Positions 17,241-25,939 of a DNA stretch of 64,000 bases are shown piece after piece. The notes beneath the pieces were generated by a model. The model was not told the DNA's origin, did no database searches, and worked only from the letters and a program-made list of their open reading frames with translations. The position numbers and the translations under genes were made by a program. Source of the stretch: Streptomyces flavidovirens DSM 40150 (GTDB lineage: Bacteria > Actinomycetota > Actinomycetes > Streptomycetales > Streptomycetaceae); NCBI RefSeq assembly GCF_000429085.1, contig NZ_AUBE01000013.1, positions 62,001-126,000 of the forward strand, in the 5' to 3' direction. How positions within the stretch are numbered: the first letter of the stretch is position 1; each line of letters opens with the position of its first letter.

Positions 17241-17355
17241 TTGAGCGCGGTGCAGGTTTCGTACAGGTGTCGGCAGAAGGAAGTCCACCTTGCGAGACGG
17301 TCACGGAGAGTGCGACCATCACCCTGTCTCCCAGCCCTCGCAAGGTAGGTCGTCT

Positions 17356-18855
17356 GTGTCTGTGCAGCCCATAGCCAAGCCCCGAACCACAGCAGTCGTG
17401 CTCGCCGGTGGTACCGGTCAGCGTGTGGGTCTGTCGATCCCCAAGCAGTTGCTGAAGATCGCGGGCAAGGCGGTCATCGAGCACACGCTGTCGATCTTCG
17501 AGCAGGCTGAAGGCATCGACGACATCATCGTTCTGATGGCGCCGGGTTACGTGCCCGACGTCGAGAAGATCGTCGCCAAGGCCGGCCTCACCAAGGTCAC
17601 CAAGGTCATCGAGGGCGGTTCGACCCGCAACGAGACCACCGAGCGCGCCATCTCGGCGCTCGGCGAGGGTCTCGCCGAGGGCGAGGACCGCAACGTCCTC
17701 TTCCACGACGCGGTACGCCCCCTCCTGTCACAGCGTGTGATCCAGGACTGCGTCGACGCGCTGGAGCGCTACGAGGCGGTCGACGTGGCCATCCCGTCCG
17801 CGGACACGATCATCGTGACGCGTACGCACGGCGGCGACGGCGAGTTCATCACCGAGGTCCCGGACCGGTCCCGGCTGCGCCGCGGCCAGACCCCGCAGGC
17901 CTTCAAGCTGTCGACGATCCGCAAGGCGTACGAGGTCGCGTCCAGTGACCCGAACTTCCAGGCCACCGACGACTGTTCGGTCGTGCTGAAGTACCTGCCG
18001 GACGTGCCGATCTACGTCGTCGCGGGCGACGAGTACAACATGAAGGTGACGCAGCCGGTCGACGTCTTCATCGCCGACAAGCTGTTCCAGCTCGCCTCCA
18101 CCGCGGCCCCGCAGCAGGCCGACGAGGCCGCGTACCGCGAGCTCCTCGCCGGCAAGACGCTGGTCGTCTTCGGTGGTTCGTACGGCATCGGCGCGGACAT
18201 CGCGACCCTCGCCGAGAGTTACGGCGCCAAGGTGTACGCACTCGGCCGCTCCACCACCGGTACGCACGTCGAGAACCCCGAGCACGTCGACGAGGCCCTG
18301 TCGAAGGCGTACGCGGAGACCGGCCGCGTCGACTACGTGATCAACACGGCGGGCGTGCTCCGCATCGGCAAGCTCGCCGAGACGGACAACACGACCATCC
18401 AGGAAGCGCTGAACGTCAACTACCTGGCCCCCGTGCAGATCGCCCGCGCCTCGCACAAGTACCTCGCGGAGACCAAGGGCCAGCTGCTGCTCTACACCTC
18501 CAGCAGTTACACCCGCGGCCGCGCCGAGTACAGCCTCTACTCCTCCACGAAGGCCGCCATGGTGAACCTCACCCAGGCCCTCGCCGACGAGTGGGCGGCC
18601 GACGGCGTGCGCGTCAACTGCGTCAATCCGGAGCGCACGGCGACCCCGATGCGCACCAAGGCGTTCGGTGACGAGCCGGCGGGCTCGCTGCTGTCCTCCG
18701 AGGCCGTGGCCCGTACGTCGCTGGACGTGCTGCTCTCGGAGCTCACCGGTCACGTCATCGACGTACGGCAGGTGGACCCGACCCGTGGCGCGTCCGAGGC
18801 GTCGGGCTTCGAGCAGGCGCTGGCGGCCGTCCTGGACCGTCAGGAAGATGTGTAA
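17356..18855 (+). CDS. Bifunctional cytidylyltransferase/SDR oxidoreductase (TarI-TarJ-like fusion)
   Basis: A 499-aa two-domain enzyme. The N-terminal half (about residues 10-240) is an IspD/TarI-type cytidylyltransferase with the nucleotide loop VVLAGGTGQRVGLSIPKQLL, a GGSTRNET motif and HDAVRPLL. The C-terminal half (about 255-490) is a short-chain dehydrogenase with the Rossmann signature VFGGSYGIGADIA and the catalytic YSLYSSTKA (YxxxK). This arrangement matches Bcs1-like proteins that reduce ribulose-5-phosphate and make CDP-ribitol, so it probably supplies the TagF-like polymerase downstream with an activated polyol phosphate. GTG 17356 has AGG 6 nt upstream; GTG 17362 is an alternative. 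IspD for isoprenoids is the other reading of the N-domain, but the SDR fusion argues against it. Confidence 0.88.
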   Translation: MSVQPIAKPRTTAVVLAGGTGQRVGLSIPKQLLKIAGKAVIEHTLSIFEQAEGIDDIIVLMAPGYVPDVEKIVAKAGLTKVTKVIEGGSTRNETTERAISALGEGLAEGEDRNVLFHDAVRPLLSQRVIQDCVDALERYEAVDVAIPSADTIIVTRTHGGDGEFITEVPDRSRLRRGQTPQAFKLSTIRKAYEVASSDPNFQATDDCSVVLKYLPDVPIYVVAGDEYNMKVTQPVDVFIADKLFQLASTAAPQQADEAAYRELLAGKTLVVFGGSYGIGADIATLAESYGAKVYALGRSTTGTHVENPEHVDEALSKAYAETGRVDYVINTAGVLRIGKLAETDNTTIQEALNVNYLAPVQIARASHKYLAETKGQLLLYTSSSYTRGRAEYSLYSSTKAAMVNLTQALADEWAADGVRVNCVNPERTATPMRTKAFGDEPAGSLLSSEAVARTSLDVLLSELTGHVIDVRQVDPTRGASEASGFEQALAAVLDRQEDV

Positions 18856-18876
18856 TACTGCTTGACAATTAACGAT

Positions 18877-18918
18877 TCGGGCCTCTGTAGTCGCCAACAG
18901 CGATTTGCAGAGGCCCGA
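18877..18918 (+). terminator. Intercistronic hairpin between cytidylyltransferase and TagF-like genes
   Basis: Arms TCGGGCCTCTG (18877-18887) and CAGAGGCCCGA (18908-18918) form a perfect 11-bp stem, with additional pairing (AGTCGC/GCGATT) inside the loop. A TTGACA hexamer lies just before it at 18862-18867 but no good -10 accompanies it. It could be a terminator or a processing/attenuation site controlling the downstream gene. Confidence 0.6.
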
Positions 18919-18987
18919 CTTCGTGAAACCCGACTTCACAATCCATTGCACCGTACATAACCGGCACCCCTCTGGAGCAGGTTCTTC

Positions 18988-21111
18988 GTGATTTCGACCG
19001 CCATCCGCCTGGCCCGCGTGGGCAGCGGGTCCGAACTGGCCGCCGCCGCTGTCATCGGCCTCGGGTATCCGTGCGTCATGCTGGCCGCGCTGATCCCGAA
19101 CCTCTGGTTCTTCGCGGCCGCTGTCGCCGCGACGTACCTCGCGGACCGGCATCTGCACCGGCGCAACAGCTACCTGATCAACCGTCTCAGCAAGGTCCGG
19201 GCCGGTCTTCCGATCCGCTTCCTGGTGCGCCAGTTGCTGCTGATCCTGCTGCTGGCCCGGATGCAGCTCGCCGAGCAGACGATCTTCTACGTGACGATCG
19301 CGTCCCTCCTGCTCTTCTACGCGCTCCAGGCCCCGCACGGCGCGCTCGTCACGCTGATCCGCCTGCGCCGCAGGATGCCGGTGGTCACCCGCAACATCGA
19401 CCTCGGCATGCTGAACATCCCGCCGGCCCCGCCCAAGCGGCTGCTGAACCGGTCCGCCGAGAAGATGCTGCACCTCGACGTCTTCGCCGTGGCAGGCGTG
19501 CTGATCGCGGTCCAGAGCGGAGCGCACGCGGTCGGTTACGCGGGCCTCGCGATCACGCTGGTCCTGGCCGTCGCCTACGTCGCGGTACTGCTGCCGTACA
19601 CGCGCCGCGGCCGCCGCGTGCCGCCGGCGGACACCGTCCTGGAGGGCATCGACACCTGGCTGCGCGACTACCGCCCCACCACGGTCCTGTACTTCTCCGG
19701 CTCCCGCGAGTCGGCGTACCAGGTCAACATGTGGCTGGAGACGATGAAGCAGCTCGACGGCAGGCCGCTGATCATCCTGCGCGAGCGCCACATCGTGCCG
19801 CAGCTCGGCCCGACGTCGGTGCCGGTGATCTGCGTCCCGAGCGCCACCCACCTGATGAACATGGACCTGTCCACGGTCCGCGTCGCGCTCTACGCCGCCA
19901 ACGTCGGCAAGAACATCCACATGCTGCGCATCCCCACCATGAAGCACGTCTTCATCGGGCACGGCGACAGCGACAAGGTCGCGAGCATCAACCCGTTCAG
20001 CAAGGTGTACGACGAGGTGTGGAGCGCGGGCCGGGCCGGCCGCGACCGTTACGCGCTCGCCGACGTCGGTGTCCGCGACGAGGACATCGTCGAAGTGGGC
20101 CGCCCGCAGCTCGCCCCGATCCGGACCTGGAGCGGTACGCCGAAGAACCCCGTTCCCACCGTCCTGTACGCCCCCACCTGGGAGGGCTGGGACGACAACC
20201 CGGGCAACACCTCGATCCTGCTGGCCGGCGAGAACATCGTCAGGCGCCTGCTGGAGGCCGAGGAGCCGGTCCGGGTGCTCTACAAGCCGCACCCCTTCAC
20301 CGGGACGCGCAGCACCAGGGCCAAGGCCGTCCACGCCCGTATCACCGCCATGGTGGAGGCGGCGGCCGCCGAGCGCGCCACCGACCCCCGCTGGGCGAAG
20401 GACGCCGCCGCGCTCCGGGCCGAGCAGGCCGCGGCGGAGGCCGAGCTGGCCCGCATCGAGGAGCGTCTCGGCGAGCTGGGCGCCTCGGCCAAGGGCGCGC
20501 CCAAGAGCGGCAAGGACGAGGCGGAGATGTCCCGTGACGCCCTGCCCGATCCGGCGCGCGAGGCCGAGCTGGCGCAGCTCAGGGACGAGTGGAACGACGC
20601 GTACTGGCGCTCGTTCGGGTGGTGGGAGCACCGGGTCATCGCCGGCGCCGAGCCGCGCCTGTACGACTGCTTCAACGAGTCGGACGGCATGGTCTCCGAC
20701 ATCTCCAGCGTGGTGTCGGACTTCATCGCGAGCGGCAAGCCGTACGCCGTGACCGACTCCGCGGAGCTGGGCGTCGAGGAGTTCAAGCAGCAGAACACCG
20801 CCGTACGCGCCGCCGTGATCCTCAACAACCGGGCGGAGCAGCTCGGTGAGCTGCTCGCCGCCATCCGGGGCGGCGAGAGCGCCGACCCGCTGGCGGAGGC
20901 GCGGCGCGAGCTGAAGGCGTACCTGCTGGGTCCCGACGAGCCCGCGTCCATCGTGCAGTTCAACGACGCCGTACGGGCCCTGGCGGCCAAGTCCGAGGCC
21001 CGCAACCAGGGGGTGGCTCAGCGCACCGGTGTCGAGGCCGCCCTCGCCGCGGCCGACCCGAGCGACTCCGCGCCGGAGTCCACCGGGGCCGACACGACCG
21101 TGGTGGGCTGA
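18988..21111 (+). CDS. TagF/TarF-like CDP-polyol phosphotransferase, membrane-anchored
   Basis: A 707-aa protein with 4-6 hydrophobic segments in residues 1-205 followed by a CDP-glycerol/ribitol glycerophosphotransferase domain (about 210-640). Recognisable family blocks are VFIGHGDSDKVASINPFSKVYDEVW, with the catalytic-type His, VLYAPTWEGW, LYKPHPFTGTRS and YDCFNESDGMVSDISSVVSDF. An Ala/Glu-rich coiled-coil insertion (about 445-520) splits the domain. Such enzymes add polyol-phosphate units to a lipid-linked teichoic-acid chain at the inner membrane face. The upstream cytidylyltransferase/SDR gene probably makes its donor. GTG 18988 has GGAG 10 nt upstream. The exact polyol (ribitol or glycerol) cannot be read from sequence alone. 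Confidence 0.87.
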   Translation: MISTAIRLARVGSGSELAAAAVIGLGYPCVMLAALIPNLWFFAAAVAATYLADRHLHRRNSYLINRLSKVRAGLPIRFLVRQLLLILLLARMQLAEQTIFYVTIASLLLFYALQAPHGALVTLIRLRRRMPVVTRNIDLGMLNIPPAPPKRLLNRSAEKMLHLDVFAVAGVLIAVQSGAHAVGYAGLAITLVLAVAYVAVLLPYTRRGRRVPPADTVLEGIDTWLRDYRPTTVLYFSGSRESAYQVNMWLETMKQLDGRPLIILRERHIVPQLGPTSVPVICVPSATHLMNMDLSTVRVALYAANVGKNIHMLRIPTMKHVFIGHGDSDKVASINPFSKVYDEVWSAGRAGRDRYALADVGVRDEDIVEVGRPQLAPIRTWSGTPKNPVPTVLYAPTWEGWDDNPGNTSILLAGENIVRRLLEAEEPVRVLYKPHPFTGTRSTRAKAVHARITAMVEAAAAERATDPRWAKDAAALRAEQAAAEAELARIEERLGELGASAKGAPKSGKDEAEMSRDALPDPAREAELAQLRDEWNDAYWRSFGWWEHRVIAGAEPRLYDCFNESDGMVSDISSVVSDFIASGKPYAVTDSAELGVEEFKQQNTAVRAAVILNNRAEQLGELLAAIRGGESADPLAEARRELKAYLLGPDEPASIVQFNDAVRALAAKSEARNQGVAQRTGVEAALAAADPSDSAPESTGADTTVVG

Positions 21112-21151
21112 CCCCGGCACGGCGGTCGATACTTGGGCAAAGGTACGAAAT

Positions 21152-21191
21152 CGGCCCGGTAGGGCGTCTTTTGAGACGTTCTGCCGGGCCG
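21152..21191 (+). terminator. Terminator after the TagF-like gene
   Basis: An 18-bp stem with a few G·U pairs and a TTTG loop (arms 21152-21169 and 21174-21191) lies 40 bases after the TagF-like stop. Confidence 0.7.
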
Positions 21192-21275
21192 CGCGTGTGC
21201 GGTGTGGTGAGCATCACGTGGAAAAGTAACGATGGTGAACAACCCTCCACCATGTGTCGACTGTCTTGGATGTCG

Positions 21276-22514
21276 ATGAACGAGAATGAGATGGGCATGG
21301 CAGCAACCGGGATTCCCGACGTGACGGTGATCATTGGCGCCTACGAAGCGATGCCGTACCTGATCCCCTGCCTGGAGTCGGTCGAGGCGCAGACACTGGG
21401 CGCCGACCGCATAGAGATCGTGGCCGTCAACGACGGCTCGACCGACGGGACCGGTGAGTATCTCGACGAGTTCGCGGCCAGGAGCAAGGTCGCCACGCGC
21501 GTCGTTCACCAGGAGAATTCCGGTGGACCGAGCAAGCCCCGCAACGTAGGCCTCGACATGGCCCGCGGCCGTTATGTCTTCTTCCTCGACGCTGACGACT
21601 ACCTCGGCGAAGAGGCGCTGGAGCGCATGGTCGCGATGGCCGACCGCAACGGCACGGACGTCGTCCTGGGCAAGATCGAGGGCATCGGACGCGGTGCGCC
21701 GAAGTCGATGTTCGGCCGCACTCTGGAGCGTACGGACGTCTTCTCGTCCAACATCAAGATGACGCTCAGCGCGGAGAAGCTCTTCCGGCGGGAGCTGCTG
21801 GAGAAGCACAAGATGCGCTTCGATCAGCAGCTGTACACCGGTGAGGACGCACGCTTCACCCTTGAGGCGTATGTGCGAAGTGCCGGGGTTTCGGTCGTCG
21901 CCGACTACGTCTGCCTCTACATCGTGCGCCGCGACGACGGCAAGCACATCACGCAGAGCGGCAGTTACGCGATGCGGTTCGACTCGGCGAAGGCCCTGAT
22001 GGACCTGATCGCCGAGCTCTTCCCGCCCGGCGAGAAGCGCGACGAGCTGATGATCCGGCCCTTCGTGATCACGCTGCTGCCGCAGTTCGACCACCGCTGG
22101 CTGAAGGCGAAGGCCGAAACGCGCGAGGACAAGCTGGACCTCGCGCGGCCGCTCATGGAGAAGTACTGGACGCCGGGCGTGGCCCGCCGGCTGAAGGTGC
22201 CCGAGCGGCTGCGGATGTACTACGTCACCGAGAGGCGGGCCGATCTCCTTGCGGACCACCTCACGTTCCTCCAGGCGAAGCAGGTGCCCGAGGTGATCCG
22301 CAAGAGTCCCGCGGCTCAGCCGTACCTCGCGTACCCGCACTTCAGGGACAAGAAGGCCGGCGTACCCGACGAGATGTTCGCGGTCACGGTCTCGGAGATG
22401 GTCGGCGGGGTGCGGGTGACCGCCCCCAAGGCCCCCATCAGGCCGACGCCGTCCTTCGCGCGGCGCGTGGTGCGCAAGCTGCGCCGGATGGCGCGCGGCA
22501 TGGCCCGTTCCTGA
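21276..22514 (+). CDS. GT2 glycosyltransferase (cell-wall polymer)
   Basis: A family 2 glycosyltransferase of about 412 aa, shorter paralogue of the 667-aa enzyme at 12516-14519. It has VTVIIGAYEAMPYL, VNDGSTDGTG, HQENSGGPSKPRNVGLD, DADDYLGEE and TGEDARFTLEAY, i.e. the nucleotide-binding, metal-binding and acidic catalytic motifs. It lacks the long beta-rich C-terminal region and ends in a basic tail with many Arg residues, possibly for membrane contact. The start is uncertain: ATG 21276 has GGA 5 nt upstream; ATGs at 21291 and 21297 are also possible and would remove 5 or 7 residues. It follows the TagF-like gene and probably acts on the same polymer. Confidence 0.85.
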   Translation: MNENEMGMAATGIPDVTVIIGAYEAMPYLIPCLESVEAQTLGADRIEIVAVNDGSTDGTGEYLDEFAARSKVATRVVHQENSGGPSKPRNVGLDMARGRYVFFLDADDYLGEEALERMVAMADRNGTDVVLGKIEGIGRGAPKSMFGRTLERTDVFSSNIKMTLSAEKLFRRELLEKHKMRFDQQLYTGEDARFTLEAYVRSAGVSVVADYVCLYIVRRDDGKHITQSGSYAMRFDSAKALMDLIAELFPPGEKRDELMIRPFVITLLPQFDHRWLKAKAETREDKLDLARPLMEKYWTPGVARRLKVPERLRMYYVTERRADLLADHLTFLQAKQVPEVIRKSPAAQPYLAYPHFRDKKAGVPDEMFAVTVSEMVGGVRVTAPKAPIRPTPSFARRVVRKLRRMARGMARS

Positions 22515-22525
22515 CGGACGGTCTC

Positions 22526-22585
22526 CCGGCCTCTGGTTCGTGTCCCGAGTCCTCCTGGAATCAACGGACATGAACCAGAGGCCGG
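22526..22585 (+). terminator. Long stem-loop between GT2 and proB
   Basis: Twenty-base arms (22526-22545 and 22566-22585) pair with a single G·U and enclose a 20-nt loop. It separates the glycosyltransferase unit from proB. Confidence 0.8.
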
Positions 22586-22695
22586 TGTCCGCCCGCACGC
22601 CCCGGCCGTCCAGGGGGCGAAATGCGGAGGCGGCGTCCGGAGCGGCTCGCGTACATTGCGGGGGGGAACCGGGCGAGCAAGAGTGGGGACTGTAC

Positions 22696-23823
22696 GTGTC
22701 AGGGGCAAGGCAGGGCGTAGCAGAGGCCCGCAGGATCGTGGTCAAGGTCGGCTCCTCCTCACTCACCACCGCGTCGGGAGGGCTCGACGCCGACCGGGTC
22801 GACGCGCTCGTCGACGTACTGGCCAAGACGCGCAGCGGCGGCGAGAAGGAGATCGTGCTCGTGTCCAGCGGCGCCATCGCCGCCGGCCTGGCGCCCCTGG
22901 GTCTCGCCCGCCGCCCCAAGGACCTGGCCAGGCAGCAGGCCGCCGCCAGCGTCGGCCAGGGCCTGCTCGTGGCCCGCTACACCGCTTCCTTCGCGCGCTA
23001 CGGCGTACGCGTCGGCCAGGTGCTGCTGACGACCGACGACACCAGCCGTCGCGCCCACTACCGCAACGCCTACCGGACGCTGGACCAGCTCCTGGCCATG
23101 GGCGCGGTTCCGGTCGTCAACGAGAACGACACCGTCGCCACGGACGAGATCCGCTTCGGCGACAACGACCGGCTCGCCGCCCTCGTCGCCCACCTCGTAC
23201 GGGCCGACCTGCTGGTGCTCCTGTCGGACGTGGACGGCCTCTACGACGGCGACCCCAGCCTCCCCGGCACCTCCCTCATCGACGAGGTGCGCGGCCCCGA
23301 GGACATCGCCCACGTCTCCATCGGCAGCGCCGGCAAGGCCGGCGTCGGCACCGGCGGCATGGTGACCAAGGTCGAGGCCGCCCGTATCGCAGCGGCCGCC
23401 GGCATCCCCGTCGTCCTCACCTCCGCCAGCCACGCCGCCGACGCCCTCGCCGGCCGGGCAACGGGCACGCTCTTCCACCGCACCGGCCGCCGCAGCGCCG
23501 ACCGGCTGCTGTGGCTCGCCCACGCCTCGACCCCGCAGGGCGCGCTCGTGCTCGACGACGGGGCCGTACGGGCCGTGGTCGAGCGGCGTACGTCGCTGCT
23601 GCCCGCCGGGATCGCCCGGGTCGAGGGCGAGTTCAGCGCGGGTGATCCGGTGGAGCTGCGGAACACGTCGGGCGTGGCCGTCGCCCGGGGGCTCGTCAAC
23701 TACGACGCCAAGGAGATCCCGCAGCTACTCGGCCGCTCCACCCGCGACCTCGCGAAGGAGCTCGGGCCGGCGTACGAGCGAGAAGTCGTACACAGGGACG
23801 ATCTGGTCGTTCTCCACCCCTGA
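22696..23823 (+). CDS. proB: Glutamate 5-kinase
   Basis: A 375-aa gamma-glutamyl kinase, first step of proline synthesis, making gamma-glutamyl phosphate for ProA. The amino-acid-kinase domain begins RRIVVKVGSSSLT and contains VSSGAIAAG, VVNENDTVA, FGDNDRLAALVA and LSDVDGLY; a C-terminal PUA domain spans about residues 280-370. The open frame extends upstream to 22540, but GTG 22696 is preceded by GTGGGGA and begins just before the conserved kinase strand, so the upstream part is excluded. proA lies 0.7 kb downstream with one small gene between. This is the usual obg-proB-proA neighbourhood, here opened by the teichoic-acid-type genes. Confidence 0.95.
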   Translation: MSGARQGVAEARRIVVKVGSSSLTTASGGLDADRVDALVDVLAKTRSGGEKEIVLVSSGAIAAGLAPLGLARRPKDLARQQAAASVGQGLLVARYTASFARYGVRVGQVLLTTDDTSRRAHYRNAYRTLDQLLAMGAVPVVNENDTVATDEIRFGDNDRLAALVAHLVRADLLVLLSDVDGLYDGDPSLPGTSLIDEVRGPEDIAHVSIGSAGKAGVGTGGMVTKVEAARIAAAAGIPVVLTSASHAADALAGRATGTLFHRTGRRSADRLLWLAHASTPQGALVLDDGAVRAVVERRTSLLPAGIARVEGEFSAGDPVELRNTSGVAVARGLVNYDAKEIPQLLGRSTRDLAKELGPAYEREVVHRDDLVVLHP

Positions 23824-23913
23824 AACGGCTGAAAGAGCGGCCTCGCGGCAGAGACCTTCAGGAAAACCACCCCGCGCCGGGCCCAGGACTGGTCAACTTT
23901 GTTGCGGGGACTT

Positions 23914-23942
23914 GTTTACGGGGACACAGCAGCGCGGGGTAC
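23914..23942 (+). promoter_or_regulatory. Candidate SigB/SigF-type promoter
   Basis: GTTTAC (23914-23919) and GGGTAC (23937-23942) are 17 bp apart, i.e. GTTT-N19-GGGTAC. This resembles the GTTT...GGGTA pattern of actinobacterial general-stress sigma factors (SigB of Streptomyces, SigF of mycobacteria). The next gene starts 31 bp downstream behind AGGAGG. Confidence 0.4.
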
Positions 23943-23972
23943 AGCACAGCAACGCATTACAGGAGGCCGCCG

Positions 23973-24458
23973 GTGAGACGAGCGCGTCCGGGGGCGCTGC
24001 CCCGAGGGACCGCCGAACGCGCCCTGACCAGTGTCGGGGCGGGGGCGGACTTCGGCGACGCCCCGGAGCCGGACCAGCAACCGGCTCCATGCCAGGAGGT
24101 GCACTGCCCGCGGGAGGTGTCGAGGCTCTGGCACATCACCCTGTGCGTCTCGGGCGCCGAGGTACCGCTGCAGGAGGTCAGGCGAGGCCTCGAACAGCTC
24201 GCCCACGACCATCCCTTCCTGCTGACCAGCAGATACGCCAACGATCACGCGGAGATCCGGTACTGGGAAGAGGCACGGGACCTGCACGACGCCGCGGCCG
24301 TCGCGCTGCGCCTGTGGGGCGAGCACCGGTCGACGTCGAGGCTGCCGCCGTGGGAGATCGTGGGCCTGGAGGTCATCGACCGCGACACCTACCACCAGCG
24401 GGTCGCCGAGGGGTACGGTCCGCCGCCGGCGGCGCCGGTCGGGGTGCATCCGTACTGA
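23973..24458 (+). CDS. Hypothetical protein between proB and proA
   Basis: A 161-aa cytoplasmic protein with no family I can name. GTG 23973 is preceded by a perfect AGGAGG (23961-23966), so the start is firm. The first 45 residues look disordered. The conserved-looking core (about 50-150) starts SRLWHITLCVSGAEVPLQEVRRGLEQLAHDHPFLL and includes RYANDHAEIRYWEEARDLHDAAAVALRLWGEH, a mixed alpha/beta pattern. It is recognisable as a Streptomyces conserved hypothetical lying next to proA. A stress-sigma-like promoter lies just upstream. Its insertion between two proline genes does not by itself imply a proline role. Confidence 0.8.
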   Translation: MRRARPGALPRGTAERALTSVGAGADFGDAPEPDQQPAPCQEVHCPREVSRLWHITLCVSGAEVPLQEVRRGLEQLAHDHPFLLTSRYANDHAEIRYWEEARDLHDAAAVALRLWGEHRSTSRLPPWEIVGLEVIDRDTYHQRVAEGYGPPPAAPVGVHPY

Positions 24459-24551
24459 CCGCGGCGTACCTCCGTACCGGCCGCTGTGACTGCTGTCTCG
24501 CGGAGCGGGAAAACCGGTGAACGCCCGCAGAGCGCGCATTACCCTGCGGGT

Positions 24552-25862
24552 ATGACCTCGCACTCTCCTCTCGCCGACACGACTGACGCCGACACGACCG
24601 CGTCCGGGTCCCCGGTCGTCCTGACCGCCCGGCGGGCCCGCGCCGCCGCCGACGCGATCGCGCCACTCCCGCGCTCCGTCAAGGACGCCGCGCTGCTGGC
24701 CGTCGCCGACGCGCTGGAGGCCCGTACGGACGAGATCGTCGAGGCCAACGCCAAGGACGTGGCCAAGGCCCGCGCCGCCGGCACGAGCGAGACGGTCATC
24801 GACCGGCTGACGCTGACCGCCGAGCGGGTCGCCGCCATCGCGTCCGACGTACGGGACGTGGCGGGGCTGCCCGACCCGGTCGGCGAGGTCGTACGCGGCT
24901 CCACCCTGCCCAACGGCATCGACCTGCGGCAGGTGCGCGTGCCCCTCGGCGTCGTCGGCATCATCTACGAGGCCCGGCCGAACGTGACCGTGGACGCCGC
25001 CGCGCTCTGCCTCAAGTCCGGCAACGCGGTGCTGCTGCGCGGCTCGTCGTCGGCGTACGCCTCCAACACCGCGCTCGTCGGCGTCCTGCGCGACGCGATC
25101 GCCGGGGCGGACCTGCCCGCCGACGCCGTGCAGCTCGTGCCGGGGGAGTCCCGCGACTCGGTGCGCGAGCTGATGCGCGCCCGCGGCCTGGTCGACGTCC
25201 TGATCCCGCGCGGCGGCGCGTCCCTGATCCGTACGGTCGTCGAGGAGTCCACCGTCCCCGTCATCGAGACGGGCACCGGCAACTGCCACGTCTACGTCGA
25301 CGCCGAGGCCGACCTCGACATGGCCGTCGACATCCTCGTGAACTCCAAGGCGCAGCGGCCCAGCGTCTGCAACGCCGCCGAGACGCTCCTCGTCCACCAG
25401 GACATCGCGGACGCCTTCCTGCCGCGCGCGCTGGACGCGCTCGCCGAGGCGGGCGTCACGGTCCACGGTGACGAGCGGGTGCTCCCGTACGCCGAGGGGT
25501 CCAAGGCGGCCTTCGTGGCGGCCACGGAGGACGACTGGGAGGCCGAGTACCTGTCGTACGACATCGCCGCCGCGGTCGTCGACTCGCTGGACGGGGCCGT
25601 GACCCACATCCGCCGCTGGACCTCCGGGCACACCGAGGCGATCGTCACGACGTCGCAGGCCGCGGCCCGCCGGTTCACCCAGCTGGTGGACTCGACGACG
25701 GTCGCGGTGAACGCGTCCACACGCTTCACGGACGGTGGTCAGTTCGGTTTCGGCGCCGAGATCGGAATCTCGACGCAGAAGCTGCACGCGCGCGGTCCGA
25801 TGGGCCTGCCCGAGCTGACCTCGACGAAGTACATCGTGACGGGCGACGGTCACACCCGGTAG
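24552..25862 (+). CDS. proA: Glutamate-5-semialdehyde dehydrogenase (gamma-glutamyl phosphate reductase)
   Basis: A 436-aa enzyme reducing gamma-glutamyl phosphate to glutamate semialdehyde, second step of proline synthesis. The aldehyde-dehydrogenase-like fold shows IPRGGASLI, ETGTGNCHVYVD and the catalytic cysteine in QRPSVCNAAETLL (about residue 273), and the C-terminal FGAEIGISTQKLHARGPMGL block. ATG 24552 lies exactly 6 nt after TACCCT (24540-24545) with no Shine-Dalgarno, so the mRNA is probably leaderless; the in-frame start at 24486 adds an unconserved Cys/Ser-rich leader. The N-terminal 20 residues are Thr/Asp/Ser-rich and slightly longer than usual. Confidence 0.95.
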   Translation: MTSHSPLADTTDADTTASGSPVVLTARRARAAADAIAPLPRSVKDAALLAVADALEARTDEIVEANAKDVAKARAAGTSETVIDRLTLTAERVAAIASDVRDVAGLPDPVGEVVRGSTLPNGIDLRQVRVPLGVVGIIYEARPNVTVDAAALCLKSGNAVLLRGSSSAYASNTALVGVLRDAIAGADLPADAVQLVPGESRDSVRELMRARGLVDVLIPRGGASLIRTVVEESTVPVIETGTGNCHVYVDAEADLDMAVDILVNSKAQRPSVCNAAETLLVHQDIADAFLPRALDALAEAGVTVHGDERVLPYAEGSKAAFVAATEDDWEAEYLSYDIAAAVVDSLDGAVTHIRRWTSGHTEAIVTTSQAAARRFTQLVDSTTVAVNASTRFTDGGQFGFGAEIGISTQKLHARGPMGLPELTSTKYIVTGDGHTR

Positions 25863-25939
25863 CGGGCGCGGCGGGTTCGGAGAGCGCATCGTTTGCACGT
25901 TCTCTGCCCAAAACGACCGTCCAGGTCTACGCTGAACGA

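Noticed and set aside
18862..18890. Promoter with -35 TTGACA before the TagF-like gene
   Set aside because: The -35 is perfect but at 17 bp the sequence is CTGTAG, inside the hairpin arm. Not strong enough to list as a promoter.
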